Source of the DNA: Gammaproteobacteria bacterium
Lineage (GTDB): Bacteria > Pseudomonadota > Gammaproteobacteria > Arenicellales > Poriferihabitantaceae
Direction of reading: 5' to 3'
NCBI GenBank assembly: GCA_026709505.1
Contig: JAPOSW010000072.1
Coordinates: 1-64,000 of the forward strand
DNA length: 64,000 nt
This document shows, one piece after another, positions 55,561 through 64,000 of this stretch (position 1 is its first letter; each line of letters opens with the position of its first letter). The position numbers were made by a program, and so were the translations under genes. The notes beneath the pieces were generated by a model, which did no database searches, was not told where the DNA came from, and was given only the letters and a program-made list of their open reading frames with translations.

Positions 55561-56691
55561 TCATGCCGTTACTGCGATATTGTCGCGATGGATAAGTTCG
55601 CTCTCTCCGTAATAGCCTAATATACGCTCGATATTTTGGCTCGGCTGCCCGATGATTCGGCGTGCCTCGTCCGAGTTGTAGTTCACTAGTCCGCGAGCGA
55701 TCTCCTGGCCCTTGCGGTCAATGCATGTCACAATCTCGCCGCGAGTGAATTCTCCTTCAACAGCGGTCACGCCTACGGGCAGCAGACTTTTTCCTGCATC
55801 CTTGAGTACACTGACTGCGCCATTATCAAGTATCAGTTTTCCATTGCCGCGCAATTGACCAGCCAGCCATTGCTTGCGAGCAGCAATTCGCTCCTTTCCC
55901 GGTGAAAGCAGTGTTCCCATTTCTTCGCCGCCTCGCAATCGAAGCAATACGTCCTGTTCCTGGCCAGAAGCGATGATCGTACAGGACCCGGAACGGGATG
56001 CTTTTTGGGCGGCCTGCAGTTTCGTAATCATGCCTCCACGACCGGATTCTCCGGCCTCTCCTGCAAGTTCCAGCAGAGAGGGGTCATCGGCCTTGCCATA
56101 GCGGACAAGCTGTGCTTGGTCTGACTGTCTTGGATTCACGTCATAGAGCCCATTCTGATCGGTCAGTAAAATCAGGCATTCTGCATCAATCAGATTTGCA
56201 GCGAGAGCAGACAGCGTATCGTTGTCTCCAAAGCGAATTTCCTCATTGACCACAGCATCATTTTCATTAACGATTGGCACTACCCCCAGGTCCAATAATT
56301 CGCGGATGGTATTTCGGGCATTCAGATAGCGTTGCCGGCTTGCTAAATCAGCATGAGTGAGCAGTATCTGTGCTGCGTGAACACCGCGCTGCTGAAATGC
56401 GGCCTCGTAGCTGTGGACCAGTCCAATTTGGCCAATGGCTGCCGCTGCCTGCAGGAGATGTACCTTGTCGGGTCTATGTTTCCATCCAAGACGTCTCATG
56501 CCCTCACCTATTGACCCTGAAGAAACCAAAACCACCTGCATGCCGTCATTCAACAGGCAACATACCTGATCAGACAGGGATTCCATCACATCTCGACGCA
56601 GTCCTGCATGGGAGTCGGTGAGCAGCGCAGTTCCAATCTTGATTACCCACCGAGTTGATTGAGTCAGGATTGACCGATCGCTTTTTTCCAC
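55561..56691 (-). CDS. proB: Glutamate 5-kinase
   Basis: 376 residues: an amino-acid kinase domain (WVIKIGTALLTDSHAGLRRDV, VLVSSGSIGEGMRRLG, VNENDAVVNEEIRFGDNDTLSA, GRGGMITKLQAAQ) and a C-terminal PUA domain (FTRGEIVTCIDRKGQEIARGLVNY). Start is GTG at 56691 with an AGGTAAAG ribosome site. First enzyme of proline synthesis from glutamate. It follows obgE as in many gammaproteobacteria. Confidence 0.95.
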   Translation of the reverse strand: MEKSDRSILTQSTRWVIKIGTALLTDSHAGLRRDVMESLSDQVCCLLNDGMQVVLVSSGSIGEGMRRLGWKHRPDKVHLLQAAAAIGQIGLVHSYEAAFQQRGVHAAQILLTHADLASRQRYLNARNTIRELLDLGVVPIVNENDAVVNEEIRFGDNDTLSALAANLIDAECLILLTDQNGLYDVNPRQSDQAQLVRYGKADDPSLLELAGEAGESGRGGMITKLQAAQKASRSGSCTIIASGQEQDVLLRLRGGEEMGTLLSPGKERIAARKQWLAGQLRGNGKLILDNGAVSVLKDAGKSLLPVGVTAVEGEFTRGEIVTCIDRKGQEIARGLVNYNSDEARRIIGQPSQNIERILGYYGESELIHRDNIAVTA

Positions 56692-56710
56692 CCTTTACCT
56701 CGCTCGACTC

Positions 56711-57919
<1,209 letters not shown>

Positions 57920-57991
57920 CTATTTGAGTGAACGAAAATAACCTGAATGAACACCGCTCTTGAGCGACTGCAACTTATACATGATTCCGGC

Positions 57992-58258
57992 TTATGCTGT
58001 GGACTCGGGGATAATGCTCACTGTACGACGCTGCATTGGGCCTTTAACCTCGAACTTGACGCGTCCTGGCGCTGTCGCAAAAAGCGTGTAGTCTCTGCCT
58101 AGCCTGGCATTTTGGCCCGGATGAAATTTGCTTCCGCGCTGTCGAACAATGATGCTGCCGGCAGTAACGGATTCACCGCCGAACCGCTTTATGCCAAGTC
58201 GCTTGGAGATGGAGTCGCGCCCATTTCTGGATGAGCCTCCTGCTTTCTTGTGTGCCAT
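57992..58258 (-). CDS. rpmA: Large ribosomal subunit protein bL27
   Basis: 88 residues, starting [20 protein letters not shown] and with [24 protein letters not shown]. The N-terminal MAHKKAGG start shows that no processed leader is present. Lies 55 bases after rplU. It reaches the peptidyl-transferase centre. Confidence 0.95.
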   Translation of the reverse strand: MAHKKAGGSSRNGRDSISKRLGIKRFGGESVTAGSIIVRQRGSKFHPGQNARLGRDYTLFATAPGRVKFEVKGPMQRRTVSIIPESTA

Positions 58259-58313
58259 TTACCTAACCTGCAATCGTATTGAATGGAGAACTACTGGATG
58301 AGCGGCTATGCCG

Positions 58314-58778
58314 TTATTCTGCTTTCGCGCCGTTTTCTTCTTTTTTGGTCGAACTTTCCTTTTCACTGTGATCCTTGGTTTCCTGAGTTTCAACAGGATC
58401 CTGTTCGCTTGCTTCGACTTTTTCTGTTTTCTGAACGGGCTCCGGAACAGCTTCATATGCTACAAACTCATGATTGCCAATGCCAACGATCTCGATTTCC
58501 GTAAAATCCTGACGATGCCCCTGAGTTCGGCGATATCCTTTGCGTCGTTTCTTTTTGAAAATCTTTATCTTTTTCCCACGCCCGTGGCCAATTACTCTTG
58601 CCTTAACCGGCTTATCGGGCACATTCTTTCCAAAAGTGATTTGATCGCCTTCAGCTATCATGAGAACACGATTAATTTCTACGGATTTGCCTTCCTCAAC
58701 CGCAAGTTTCTCGACCTTTAGCCGATCACCAAGACCAACCTTGTACTGCTTGCCGCCCGTTTCAATGACTGCATACAT
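58314..58778 (-). CDS. rplU: Large ribosomal subunit protein bL21 with charged C-terminal extension
   Basis: 154 residues. The first 103 are ordinary L21 (MYAVIETGGKQYKVGLGDRL, KKRRKGYRRTQGHRQDFTEI), then about 45 residues rich in Glu, Lys, Thr and Ser without Trp or Phe, expected to be disordered. Standard L21 is about 103 residues, so this tail is an addition. Transcription probably starts from the promoter at 58878-58906. Confidence 0.93.
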   Translation of the reverse strand: MYAVIETGGKQYKVGLGDRLKVEKLAVEEGKSVEINRVLMIAEGDQITFGKNVPDKPVKARVIGHGRGKKIKIFKKKRRKGYRRTQGHRQDFTEIEIVGIGNHEFVAYEAVPEPVQKTEKVEASEQDPVETQETKDHSEKESSTKKEENGAKAE

Positions 58779-58877
58779 GATAGTTACCGATTTAAGTTTG
58801 GAAGATAGCTCGCTGGCCGGTGAAGGTGGGAGCTATACGAGGCCCTTAATTTGATTAGGGATCAATAAAGGGGAATA

Positions 58878-58906
58878 ATTATAACGATGACTAGATTTTC
58901 AGTCAA
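58878..58906 (-). promoter_or_regulatory. Consensus sigma-70 promoter of rplU-rpmA
   Basis: On the minus strand TTGACT (58906-58901), a 17-base spacer and TATAAT (58883-58878) lie about 100 bases upstream of rplU. Five of six and six of six matches with ideal spacing. Confidence 0.8.
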
Positions 58907-59229
58907 TCTTGAATTTCAACCCTAATCCATAGATAGAGATTTTCTTGTCCGCTCCAGGCCGGGATTCTGTCGGACGCGGGGCTGGAGTGTTCCGGATCTG
59001 TCCGGAAGGCTGGATTCGGGGCATGGCGGCGCCGGTTTCCATGCCGGAACGCGGTGGCGGGTCGTGTTTCCTGGCTTGATGGCGAATTCCGGGCGAGCGA
59101 ATCCGTGGCCGTTTCCGGCAGGCCCCTAGCGGGTCCGGAAGGAACGGGAGATCAGGGCTGCCGGCAGGTGCGCATCCGCCAGAGGGCTTCACCGAGCAGG
59201 CCAGGCTGGACGGGACGGCCTTCAGGACC

Positions 59230-59642
59230 CGCTGCCGGGCATGGCAGACCACCTGCCCGGCCATCAGGGCCGCCTCCAGCACCCGGCGATTGACCTCCTG
59301 CAGGACATCCCTCGACGGCCGGCTCCTGCCGACCCGCTGCAGCCAGCCGCCCAGCATGGCGGCGCACGGCAGCGACTGGAACCCCGTCAGCCCGGCGAGT
59401 GCCTGCTCCCCGTGGAAATGGCGCACGTCCTCCAGGCACTTCGCCCCCTCGCGGGACGTCAGCATGAAGGTCTCGAAGATCGTGCCGTGGCGATGGCCCC
59501 GGCTGCTGCCCGGAGCCGGCATCAGCTCGTCGACGGCCTCCCCGAGTCCCAGCCGCCCGGGGAGCGTCGCGGGCACCATGAGGCCTGCCCGGGAAGTGAA
59601 ATTGTGGCGGCTTTTCGCGACTGAATGGTGTAGAATGTTCAT
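59230..59642 (-). pseudogene. IS1380-family transposase, N-terminal fragment
   Basis: From ATG 59642 the frame reads FTSRAGLMVPATLPGRLGLG, then RGHRHGTIFETFMLTSREGAK, CLEDVRHFHGEQALAGLTGF and MLGGWLQRVGRSRPSRDVL, following the IS1380 pattern (TS-AGL, GY---D-----L-L--GG--LED-R, GDWLRR). After about residue 135 similarity ends and the DDE residues are missing. Inactive. Confidence 0.75.
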
Positions 59643-59671
59643 GGCCTTGCTGTTTTGAGGTTGATGGAATG

Positions 59672-59688
59672 TTCACCCATTGGGTGAA
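59672..59688. repeat. 17-base palindrome TTCACCCA-T-TGGGTGAA
   Basis: Perfect eight-base arms around one T. It lies between the IS1380 relic and the AlbA_2 gene. It could be an operator or a short IS end. Confidence 0.45.
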
Positions 59689-59842
59689 GTCGGAAAAACA
59701 TAATTTTTCAATAATTTAACAAGGATTTCTTCTTTTTTCACGATTCCTATTTTTAGATCAGGGTTCAAACATATCGTACCCAACGCCCGATTCACCATGC
59801 GCTTGACTTGCAAGAACAGAGAATGACTCCGAGCATACAAGA

Positions 59843-61237
59843 ATGACACTCGATCAAATTGAGGCTCTGGTTGCAACAGGCGAGTCAGAAATGCTGGAGT
59901 TCAAGGCCACGACAGGAGCTCGGCGCGAGGCGGCGAAGACCATTTGCGCCATGCTTAACAATAAGGGCGGGCATGTGCTGTTCGGCATCAGCCCAAGCGA
60001 CGGGGTGATGGGCCAAAATGTCAGTGAACGTACAATGGAAGAACTAAGTGCCGAAATTCAACGGATCGAACCATCATCGCCTGTTGAGATCGAGACAGTT
60101 CGTATTTCAGGTGACCGACAGGTGATTGTGGTTCACTTGGAGCCCGGTTTATTGCCTCCCTATCGATATAAGGGGTTTTCCTATCGACGGGTCGGTAATA
60201 CCACACGACGCATGTCGGGTGACGAATATAACCGTATGCTTTTCGAGCGCATGCATGCCGAGCAACGATGGGAAAATCAGTTCGCTAGAGGGTGGTCATT
60301 GGATGATCTCGATCTTGCCGAAATTCGCAACACGGTCGCTGAGGCGGTTCGCGTTGGCCGCTTGAACGCGCCGGGAAGCGAAAAACCAGAAGAATTGTTA
60401 CGTGGTTTGGGGCTAATGAGTGGTGGTGAACTGTATCGGGCCGCAATAGTGCTTTTTGGCAAGACCGAGCGGCTCGACCCGGAAATGCCGCAGTGTATGC
60501 TCCGCGTAGCGCGTTTTCGCGGCCTAGACCGATCCGACTTCATAGACAATCGACAGTTCCATGGAAACGCCTTCAGCCTTCTTGCTAACGCAGAGCGCTT
60601 CTTTCGCGAGACCTTGCCCATTTCAAGCCGATTTGTATCGGGGCGCATCCAACGCATTGACGAACCGGTGTACCCGCCTCTGGCTATCCGTGAAGCACTC
60701 GCGAATGCTCTGTGTCATCGCGATTACGCAATAGTTGGTGGTTCCATTGGTTTAGCCGTCTACGACGACCGGCTAGAAGTCACATCCACTGGACCATTGC
60801 ACTTTGGGCTTGCTCCGAGGGATTTATTTGACTCGCACGAGTCGAAACCATGGAACCCGCTCATCGCCCGTACATTCTACCGACGTGGAATAATTGAGGA
60901 GTGGGGTCGAGGCACACTTACGATGAGGGATCTGGTGGTGACCGCTGGCCTGCCAAAACCAGAAATCGAAGAGCGAAACGACTGCGTGACCGTACGATTT
61001 CGACGCTTTAACCACCAGACTGAAAGAGATCTTGGGGGTGGTCTGACAGAACAGCAACTTGCAATCCTAACGCTTTTGCATCGTTCTGATCGCTCTCTTG
61101 CTCTTGGAGAAATTCGTACGCTATTGGGACAAACAGAAAATAAAAGACGAGTGAGAGAGGATCTTGCCACCCTAAAAATCAAAGGCCTAGCCGAATCCAC
61201 AGGACACGGACGAGGGGCGCGCTGGAAACCCCGCTAA
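59843..61237 (+). CDS. AlbA_2/Schlafen-type DNA-binding protein with divergent ATPase domain
   Basis: 464 residues. Residues 10-120 are an AlbA_2 (Schlafen-like) domain: SEMLEFKATTGARREAAKTI, MLNNKGGHVLFGIS, PYRYKGFSYRRVGNTTRRM. The following part is the HATPase_c_4 region with YPPLAIREALANALCHRDYAI and RRGIIEEWGRGT, as in RecG-like annotated ATP-binding transcription-regulator homologues; the C-terminus ends in a winged helix (LGEIRTLLGQTENKRRVREDL). These proteins are often accessory and sometimes defence-linked. Phased repeats follow directly. Confidence 0.85.
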   Translation: MTLDQIEALVATGESEMLEFKATTGARREAAKTICAMLNNKGGHVLFGISPSDGVMGQNVSERTMEELSAEIQRIEPSSPVEIETVRISGDRQVIVVHLEPGLLPPYRYKGFSYRRVGNTTRRMSGDEYNRMLFERMHAEQRWENQFARGWSLDDLDLAEIRNTVAEAVRVGRLNAPGSEKPEELLRGLGLMSGGELYRAAIVLFGKTERLDPEMPQCMLRVARFRGLDRSDFIDNRQFHGNAFSLLANAERFFRETLPISSRFVSGRIQRIDEPVYPPLAIREALANALCHRDYAIVGGSIGLAVYDDRLEVTSTGPLHFGLAPRDLFDSHESKPWNPLIARTFYRRGIIEEWGRGTLTMRDLVVTAGLPKPEIEERNDCVTVRFRRFNHQTERDLGGGLTEQQLAILTLLHRSDRSLALGEIRTLLGQTENKRRVREDLATLKIKGLAESTGHGRGARWKPR

Positions 61238-61248
61238 CTTTCCCTGCG

Positions 61249-61403
61249 GGCTTATTTCCGGCTTATTCTATGGCTTATTTCCGGCTTATTCTATGGCTTA
61301 TTCATAGATCATTAACCAACTGATTATTAATTATTTATTGACTATTCCTGATTTATTTCCGGCTTATTCTATGGCTTATTCCTGGCTTATTCTACGGCTT
61401 ATT
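61249..61403. repeat. Nine phased GGCTTATT repeats in two clusters
   Basis: GGCTTATT starts at 61249, 61260, 61272, 61283, 61295 and again at 61361, 61373, 61384, 61396, so spacing alternates 11 and 12 bases (a 23-base double unit, GGCTTATTTCC plus GGCTTATTCTAT). A degenerate copy GATTTATT lies at 61350. The 66-base gap is also close to six units. A small hairpin, CCTCTT-ATC-AAGAGG, follows at 61408-61422. No coding function is seen. Confidence 0.85.
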
Positions 61404-61639
61404 CCAACCTCTTATCAAGAGGATGCAGGCCGATACGATTTACGAGCCTTGCCCAAACACTCATAAACAGTCGATGCTTCTGTAACTGTAGATAGTCATT
61501 TCATAACTGGAAAAGAAGCTGTAAGCATGAGATGAGTTAGTCAAATACGAGGCAACCAGGTGGAGCTGATGATCCGCAGGCAGGCAGATTAGATTACATT
61601 ACACCGCAGACAGAGGCGTGATTTCCGAGAGGTCAAGGA
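61404..61639. other. No gene recognised
   Basis: Between the repeats and the higA relic I see no ORF, terminator with T tract, or RNA gene, apart from the small hairpin at 61408-61422. Confidence 0.4.
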
Positions 61640-61900
61640 CTTCAATTAGGGCTTCACTTGCCCTTGCAATAATCGTAGGATCGCTGCAAGTTGACCCAGT
61701 ATTCTGAGGATGTGCTGTAAAACTCGCTTGGCGCATCGAAGCATCTGCACTTTAGGTACTTTCTTGCCTGACGACCCGCTCAATGCAGGAGCGTGGCACC
61801 TTTAGACAGCGAGCCAGTTCAATCGCACTCATTCGAGTTGGCTTAAGATAAAGTTCTTGAAGCACTTCCCAGAACGACAAAGAGGTTTTAGCAAAGACAC
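61640..61900 (-). pseudogene. higA: HigA-type antitoxin, decayed
   Basis: A strong ribosome site (AGGAGGTG) still precedes a GTG at 61900. In pieces over more than one frame the strand reads WEVLQELYLKPTRMSAIELA and RCLKVPRSCIERVVRQE (the helix-turn-helix of HigA/VapI antitoxins), a TAG-like stop, then STSSEYWVNLQRSYD, the conserved end of the domain. At least one frameshift and one stop break it. Confidence 0.68.
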
Positions 61901-62085
61901 AATTCACCTCCTAAGTGGTAGTCTACAACTTCGATTTTTGCCGGCACTGTTCCTTCAATGTACAGCATACTTGCCATTGGTTGTTAATGCCTTGCCAAAT
62001 TCTGTCCATTGCTGTCCTCTCCCAGTTGCTCAAGACTCATACCTGATAAAGCGAAGGCCATCAAGAGAAACCGATGTTCTGATAA
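61888..62085 (-). pseudogene. higB: HigB-type toxin, decayed
   Basis: Pieces in shifting frames read GMSLEQLGEDSNGQ, INNQWQVCC and VPAKIEVVDYH, matching the HigB pattern N-LE-L-GDR-GQ-SIRINDQWR-CF and VEIVDYH. It lies directly before the HigA relic, the order usual for higBA. Not functional. Confidence 0.65.
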
Positions 62086-62142
62086 ACTTGACCATTCAAA
62101 TGCATTAGCAAATTACACATTTCTCTTCATAGAAAACAGCCT

Positions 62143-63186
62143 ATGTATGTGACCACTAATCTAGCTTCAAGTCTAGACCAAAATGCCCTGAACACGGATT
62201 TAGGTCAAAGTGCCGAAAACCTGCTTGCAACGAGCATGATGCTCGTAAATGAGGAGATGATGGGGGTTAATCGGACAATAGAAAAAAGACTGGACTCCGA
62301 TATATCGCTGATTAATGAAATGTCGGAATACATCATCCAAAGTGGAGGCAAGCGTCTGAGGCCTCTTATCCTTCTTCTCTGTGCCAAGTGCTGCGGATAT
62401 CAGGGCACAAAGCATATCCAGCTTGCAGCCGTCATTGAATTCATACATACGGCAACTTTATTGCATGATGATGTCGTCGATGCCTCAGGTACCCGGCGCG
62501 GCCGACCAAGTGCCAATCATGTCTGGGGCAATGGCGCGAGCATTCTGGTGGGGGATTTCCTGTATTCAAGAGCATTTGAAATGATGATTGAAACCGATAG
62601 CATGGAAGTCATGCAAATCATGGCCAGTGCGACCAATGCAATCGCAGAGGGAGAAGTCCTTCAACTTATCAACAGTTTCTCTGCCGGGACGACCGAAGAC
62701 CAGTATATGGATACCATTGAGCGCAAGACGGCAAAGTTGTTCGAGTCTGCGGCACATATCGCTGGAGTAATTACCAATCAAAAACCGGAAATCAATCGCT
62801 GTCTTGCCAGATATGGACTCCACCTCGGTATCTCCTTTCAGCTGATTGACGATATTCTGGATTACATAGCTGACGATGCATTCATGGGTAAAGACCCAGG
62901 AGACGATCTGGCAGAGGGCAAACTGACTCTGCCATTGATTCACGCCCTTGAGAGAGTAGATGCAAAACACAGACAGTCGCTATGTGATGCGATTGGGAAT
63001 CGTGACAGAAAGCGCATTTCGGAAATTCTGGAAATCGTGAAGGCAGCTGGCTCTATCGACTACACGCTGGAGAAGGCCTATACCCATACTGAAACCGCAA
63101 GGCAATTCGCCAATCAATTGCCTGCAAACCAATACCGAGATGCACTTCTGTCTCTTGCGGAATTCTCCGTGATTCGAAACCGGTAA
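62143..63186 (+). CDS. ispB: Octaprenyl diphosphate synthase IspB
   Basis: 347 residues. The first aspartate-rich motif is LLHDDVVDASGTRRGRPSANH and the second QLIDDILDYIADD; GGKRLRPLILLL is also typical. It makes the polyprenyl side chain of ubiquinone. Start at 62143 gives about 20-30 residues more than usual IspB; a start at MMLVNEEMMGVN (residue 32) is possible. In gammaproteobacteria it is divergent from rplU; here 3.3 kb of accessory DNA separates them. Confidence 0.93.
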   Translation: MYVTTNLASSLDQNALNTDLGQSAENLLATSMMLVNEEMMGVNRTIEKRLDSDISLINEMSEYIIQSGGKRLRPLILLLCAKCCGYQGTKHIQLAAVIEFIHTATLLHDDVVDASGTRRGRPSANHVWGNGASILVGDFLYSRAFEMMIETDSMEVMQIMASATNAIAEGEVLQLINSFSAGTTEDQYMDTIERKTAKLFESAAHIAGVITNQKPEINRCLARYGLHLGISFQLIDDILDYIADDAFMGKDPGDDLAEGKLTLPLIHALERVDAKHRQSLCDAIGNRDRKRISEILEIVKAAGSIDYTLEKAYTHTETARQFANQLPANQYRDALLSLAEFSVIRNR

Positions 63187-63224
63187 ATTATTCCAGGAAG
63201 TTTGATTCTGCCGTAATTGCAAGT

Positions 63225-64000
63225 TCACAAATCAAGCAGTACTCTGAAGCGATCCCTGATTTTTTGATCTGCAGCTCTATCCAGATAACCCGGAGAATCC
63301 TGTTGAAGTATCTCTTCAACCTGCAAATGGGCTTTTTGTTGAATATTCAAGCTGCCTGGCAACTTCCAGGCTTCTGGCGATTCACGGTCGGCTAGTTCCG
63401 GATAGAAATACTCTTTTTGCATTGCTTCCAGAGTGTGTCCACCTCCCAGAAAATGCCCCTCCCCTGTGACAGCGTTCATGATTGCATCAAGTCCCAGGGT
63501 TTCCTGATTGACTTCGATACCTCGAATCATGCGATAGACATGCGAGAGCATTTCATCATCGATAACAAACGACTCGAAAGAGACTCCCAATAGACTTGCC
63601 ATCATTCCGGAAGATTCATAAATCATGTTGGCACCGGATAATCCAGTAGCAAGAGCCGACAGTGCCTTCTCAAATCCCATTTGGGCATTCGGTACCTTGG
63701 CATCAGCCATGCACGCAGCAACACCTGATGGCAGTCCGAGGTGGTTCGTCAACTGCGCTGAAGCGGCATTCAGCAAGGCAATATCGCCGCCGCCACCGGC
63801 AAATGCACCAATACGCAGGTCAATTACAAATGGCCAGTTGGAGAAAATCATTGGATACCCCGGAGCAAATACATTAACCATGGTCAATGCGGCTAATGTC
63901 TCGGCGAGAGTCGCTGCCAGCATTCCGGCTAGAGTTGCCGGGGATGTTGCTCCTGACTGGGCTACAATGATTGCATTTATAGGCATACCGTACTTTATCG
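63225..64000 (-). CDS. MttB-family trimethylamine/corrinoid methyltransferase, C-terminal part
   Basis: The strand is open across the right edge; about 258 codons are inside. AQSGATSPATLAGMLAATLAETLA, FAPGYPMIFSNWPFVIDLR and VTGEGHFLGGGHTLEAM match the MttB superfamily (TIM barrel; the HTLEAM motif near the end). Members transfer a methyl group from trimethylamine, glycine betaine or related compounds to a corrinoid protein. No pyrrolysine TAG can be judged in this part. The N-terminus and any corrinoid protein lie outside the window. Confidence 0.88.
   Translation of the reverse strand, partial: IKYGMPINAIIVAQSGATSPATLAGMLAATLAETLAALTMVNVFAPGYPMIFSNWPFVIDLRIGAFAGGGGDIALLNAASAQLTNHLGLPSGVAACMADAKVPNAQMGFEKALSALATGLSGANMIYESSGMMASLLGVSFESFVIDDEMLSHVYRMIRGIEVNQETLGLDAIMNAVTGEGHFLGGGHTLEAMQKEYFYPELADRESPEAWKLPGSLNIQQKAHLQVEEILQQDSPGYLDRAADQKIRDRFRVLLDL

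Larger units (their letters stand above)
58930..59690 (-). mobile_element. IS1380-family element, decayed
   Basis: A GC-rich segment between the rplU promoter and the AlbA_2 gene. It contains an IS1380-type transposase N-terminus (next entry) and non-coding or frameshifted remainder. A 17-base palindrome (59672-59688) lies beside its upstream end. Boundaries are approximate. Confidence 0.65.

Noticed and set aside
59152-59676. 174-residue minus-strand frame in the IS1380 relic
   Set aside because: Arg/Gly/Ala-rich composition typical of an out-of-frame reading of GC-rich DNA; the transposase similarity is in the other frame.
61249-61403. CRISPR array
   Set aside because: Repeats follow each other at 11-12 bases without spacers, and no cas gene is present.

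Overview
The window looks like a chromosomal segment of a heterotrophic, probably marine or host-associated gammaproteobacterium. The main evidence is the housekeeping block at 52-58.8 kb (lspA-ribF-murJ, divergent rpsT with a TTG start, proB, obgE-rpmA-rplU) and ispB at 62 kb, which follow the gammaproteobacterial order. Species cannot be fixed from the sequence alone. No tRNA, rRNA or CRISPR array was seen.

Layout. 1-5.3 kb (minus): aerobic cobalamin genes and B12 uptake, cobO-btuF-btuC-btuD-cobW-cobN (cobN runs off the left edge). 5.4-7.5 kb: an accessory insert made of an IS30 relic, an adenine DNA methyltransferase with a truncated partner ORF, and an IS1595 relic; it separates cobO from cobQ (7.5-9.0 kb). 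9.1-19.8 kb (minus): one large catabolic and uptake unit, acyl-CoA ligase - LivGHM - binding protein - LivF - PaaK-like ligase - methylglutaconyl-CoA-hydratase-like protein, interrupted by a DUF4268 nuclease-like gene. 20-23.6 kb: a dead AAA-ATPase/PDDEXK gene, then a minus-strand cassette of two unknown genes and an AAA ATPase. 23.9-27 kb: a TRAP transporter. 27-29 kb: IS end, gene tail relic and small unknown genes. 29-38.4 kb (plus): a tightly coupled leucine/isovalerate operon (isovaleryl-CoA dehydrogenase, thiolase, both methylcrotonyl-CoA carboxylase subunits, HMG-CoA lyase) followed by a HAD hydrolase, a thioesterase, a DUF2889 protein and an Asp/Glu-racemase-like protein. 38.8-48 kb: single accessory genes (thioredoxin-like, DUF4143 ATPase, O-methyltransferase, dead RelB antitoxin, two VOC proteins, GPP34, arsenical aquaporin, globin relic, diaminopropionate ammonia-lyase-like, quinone reductase). 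48-52 kb: a dipeptide-type ABC importer without a binding protein. 52-58.9 kb: housekeeping block. 58.9-62.1 kb: a second accessory insert (IS1380 relic, AlbA_2/Schlafen-type gene, phased repeats, dead higBA) between rplU and ispB. The right edge cuts an MttB-family corrinoid methyltransferase.

How it fits together. The cell imports amino acids, acyl-type acids and organic acids by LIV, TRAP and dipeptide transporters and burns branched-chain acyl-CoAs. The hydratase step of leucine degradation is missing from the liu operon but is supplied by the gene at 9.1 kb. Corrinoid synthesis and uptake would serve the MttB-type enzyme. At least eight degraded genes (IS30, IS1595 and IS1380 transposases, higB, higA, relB, the AAA/PDDEXK gene and probably a globin) indicate repeated insertion and decay in the accessory stretches.
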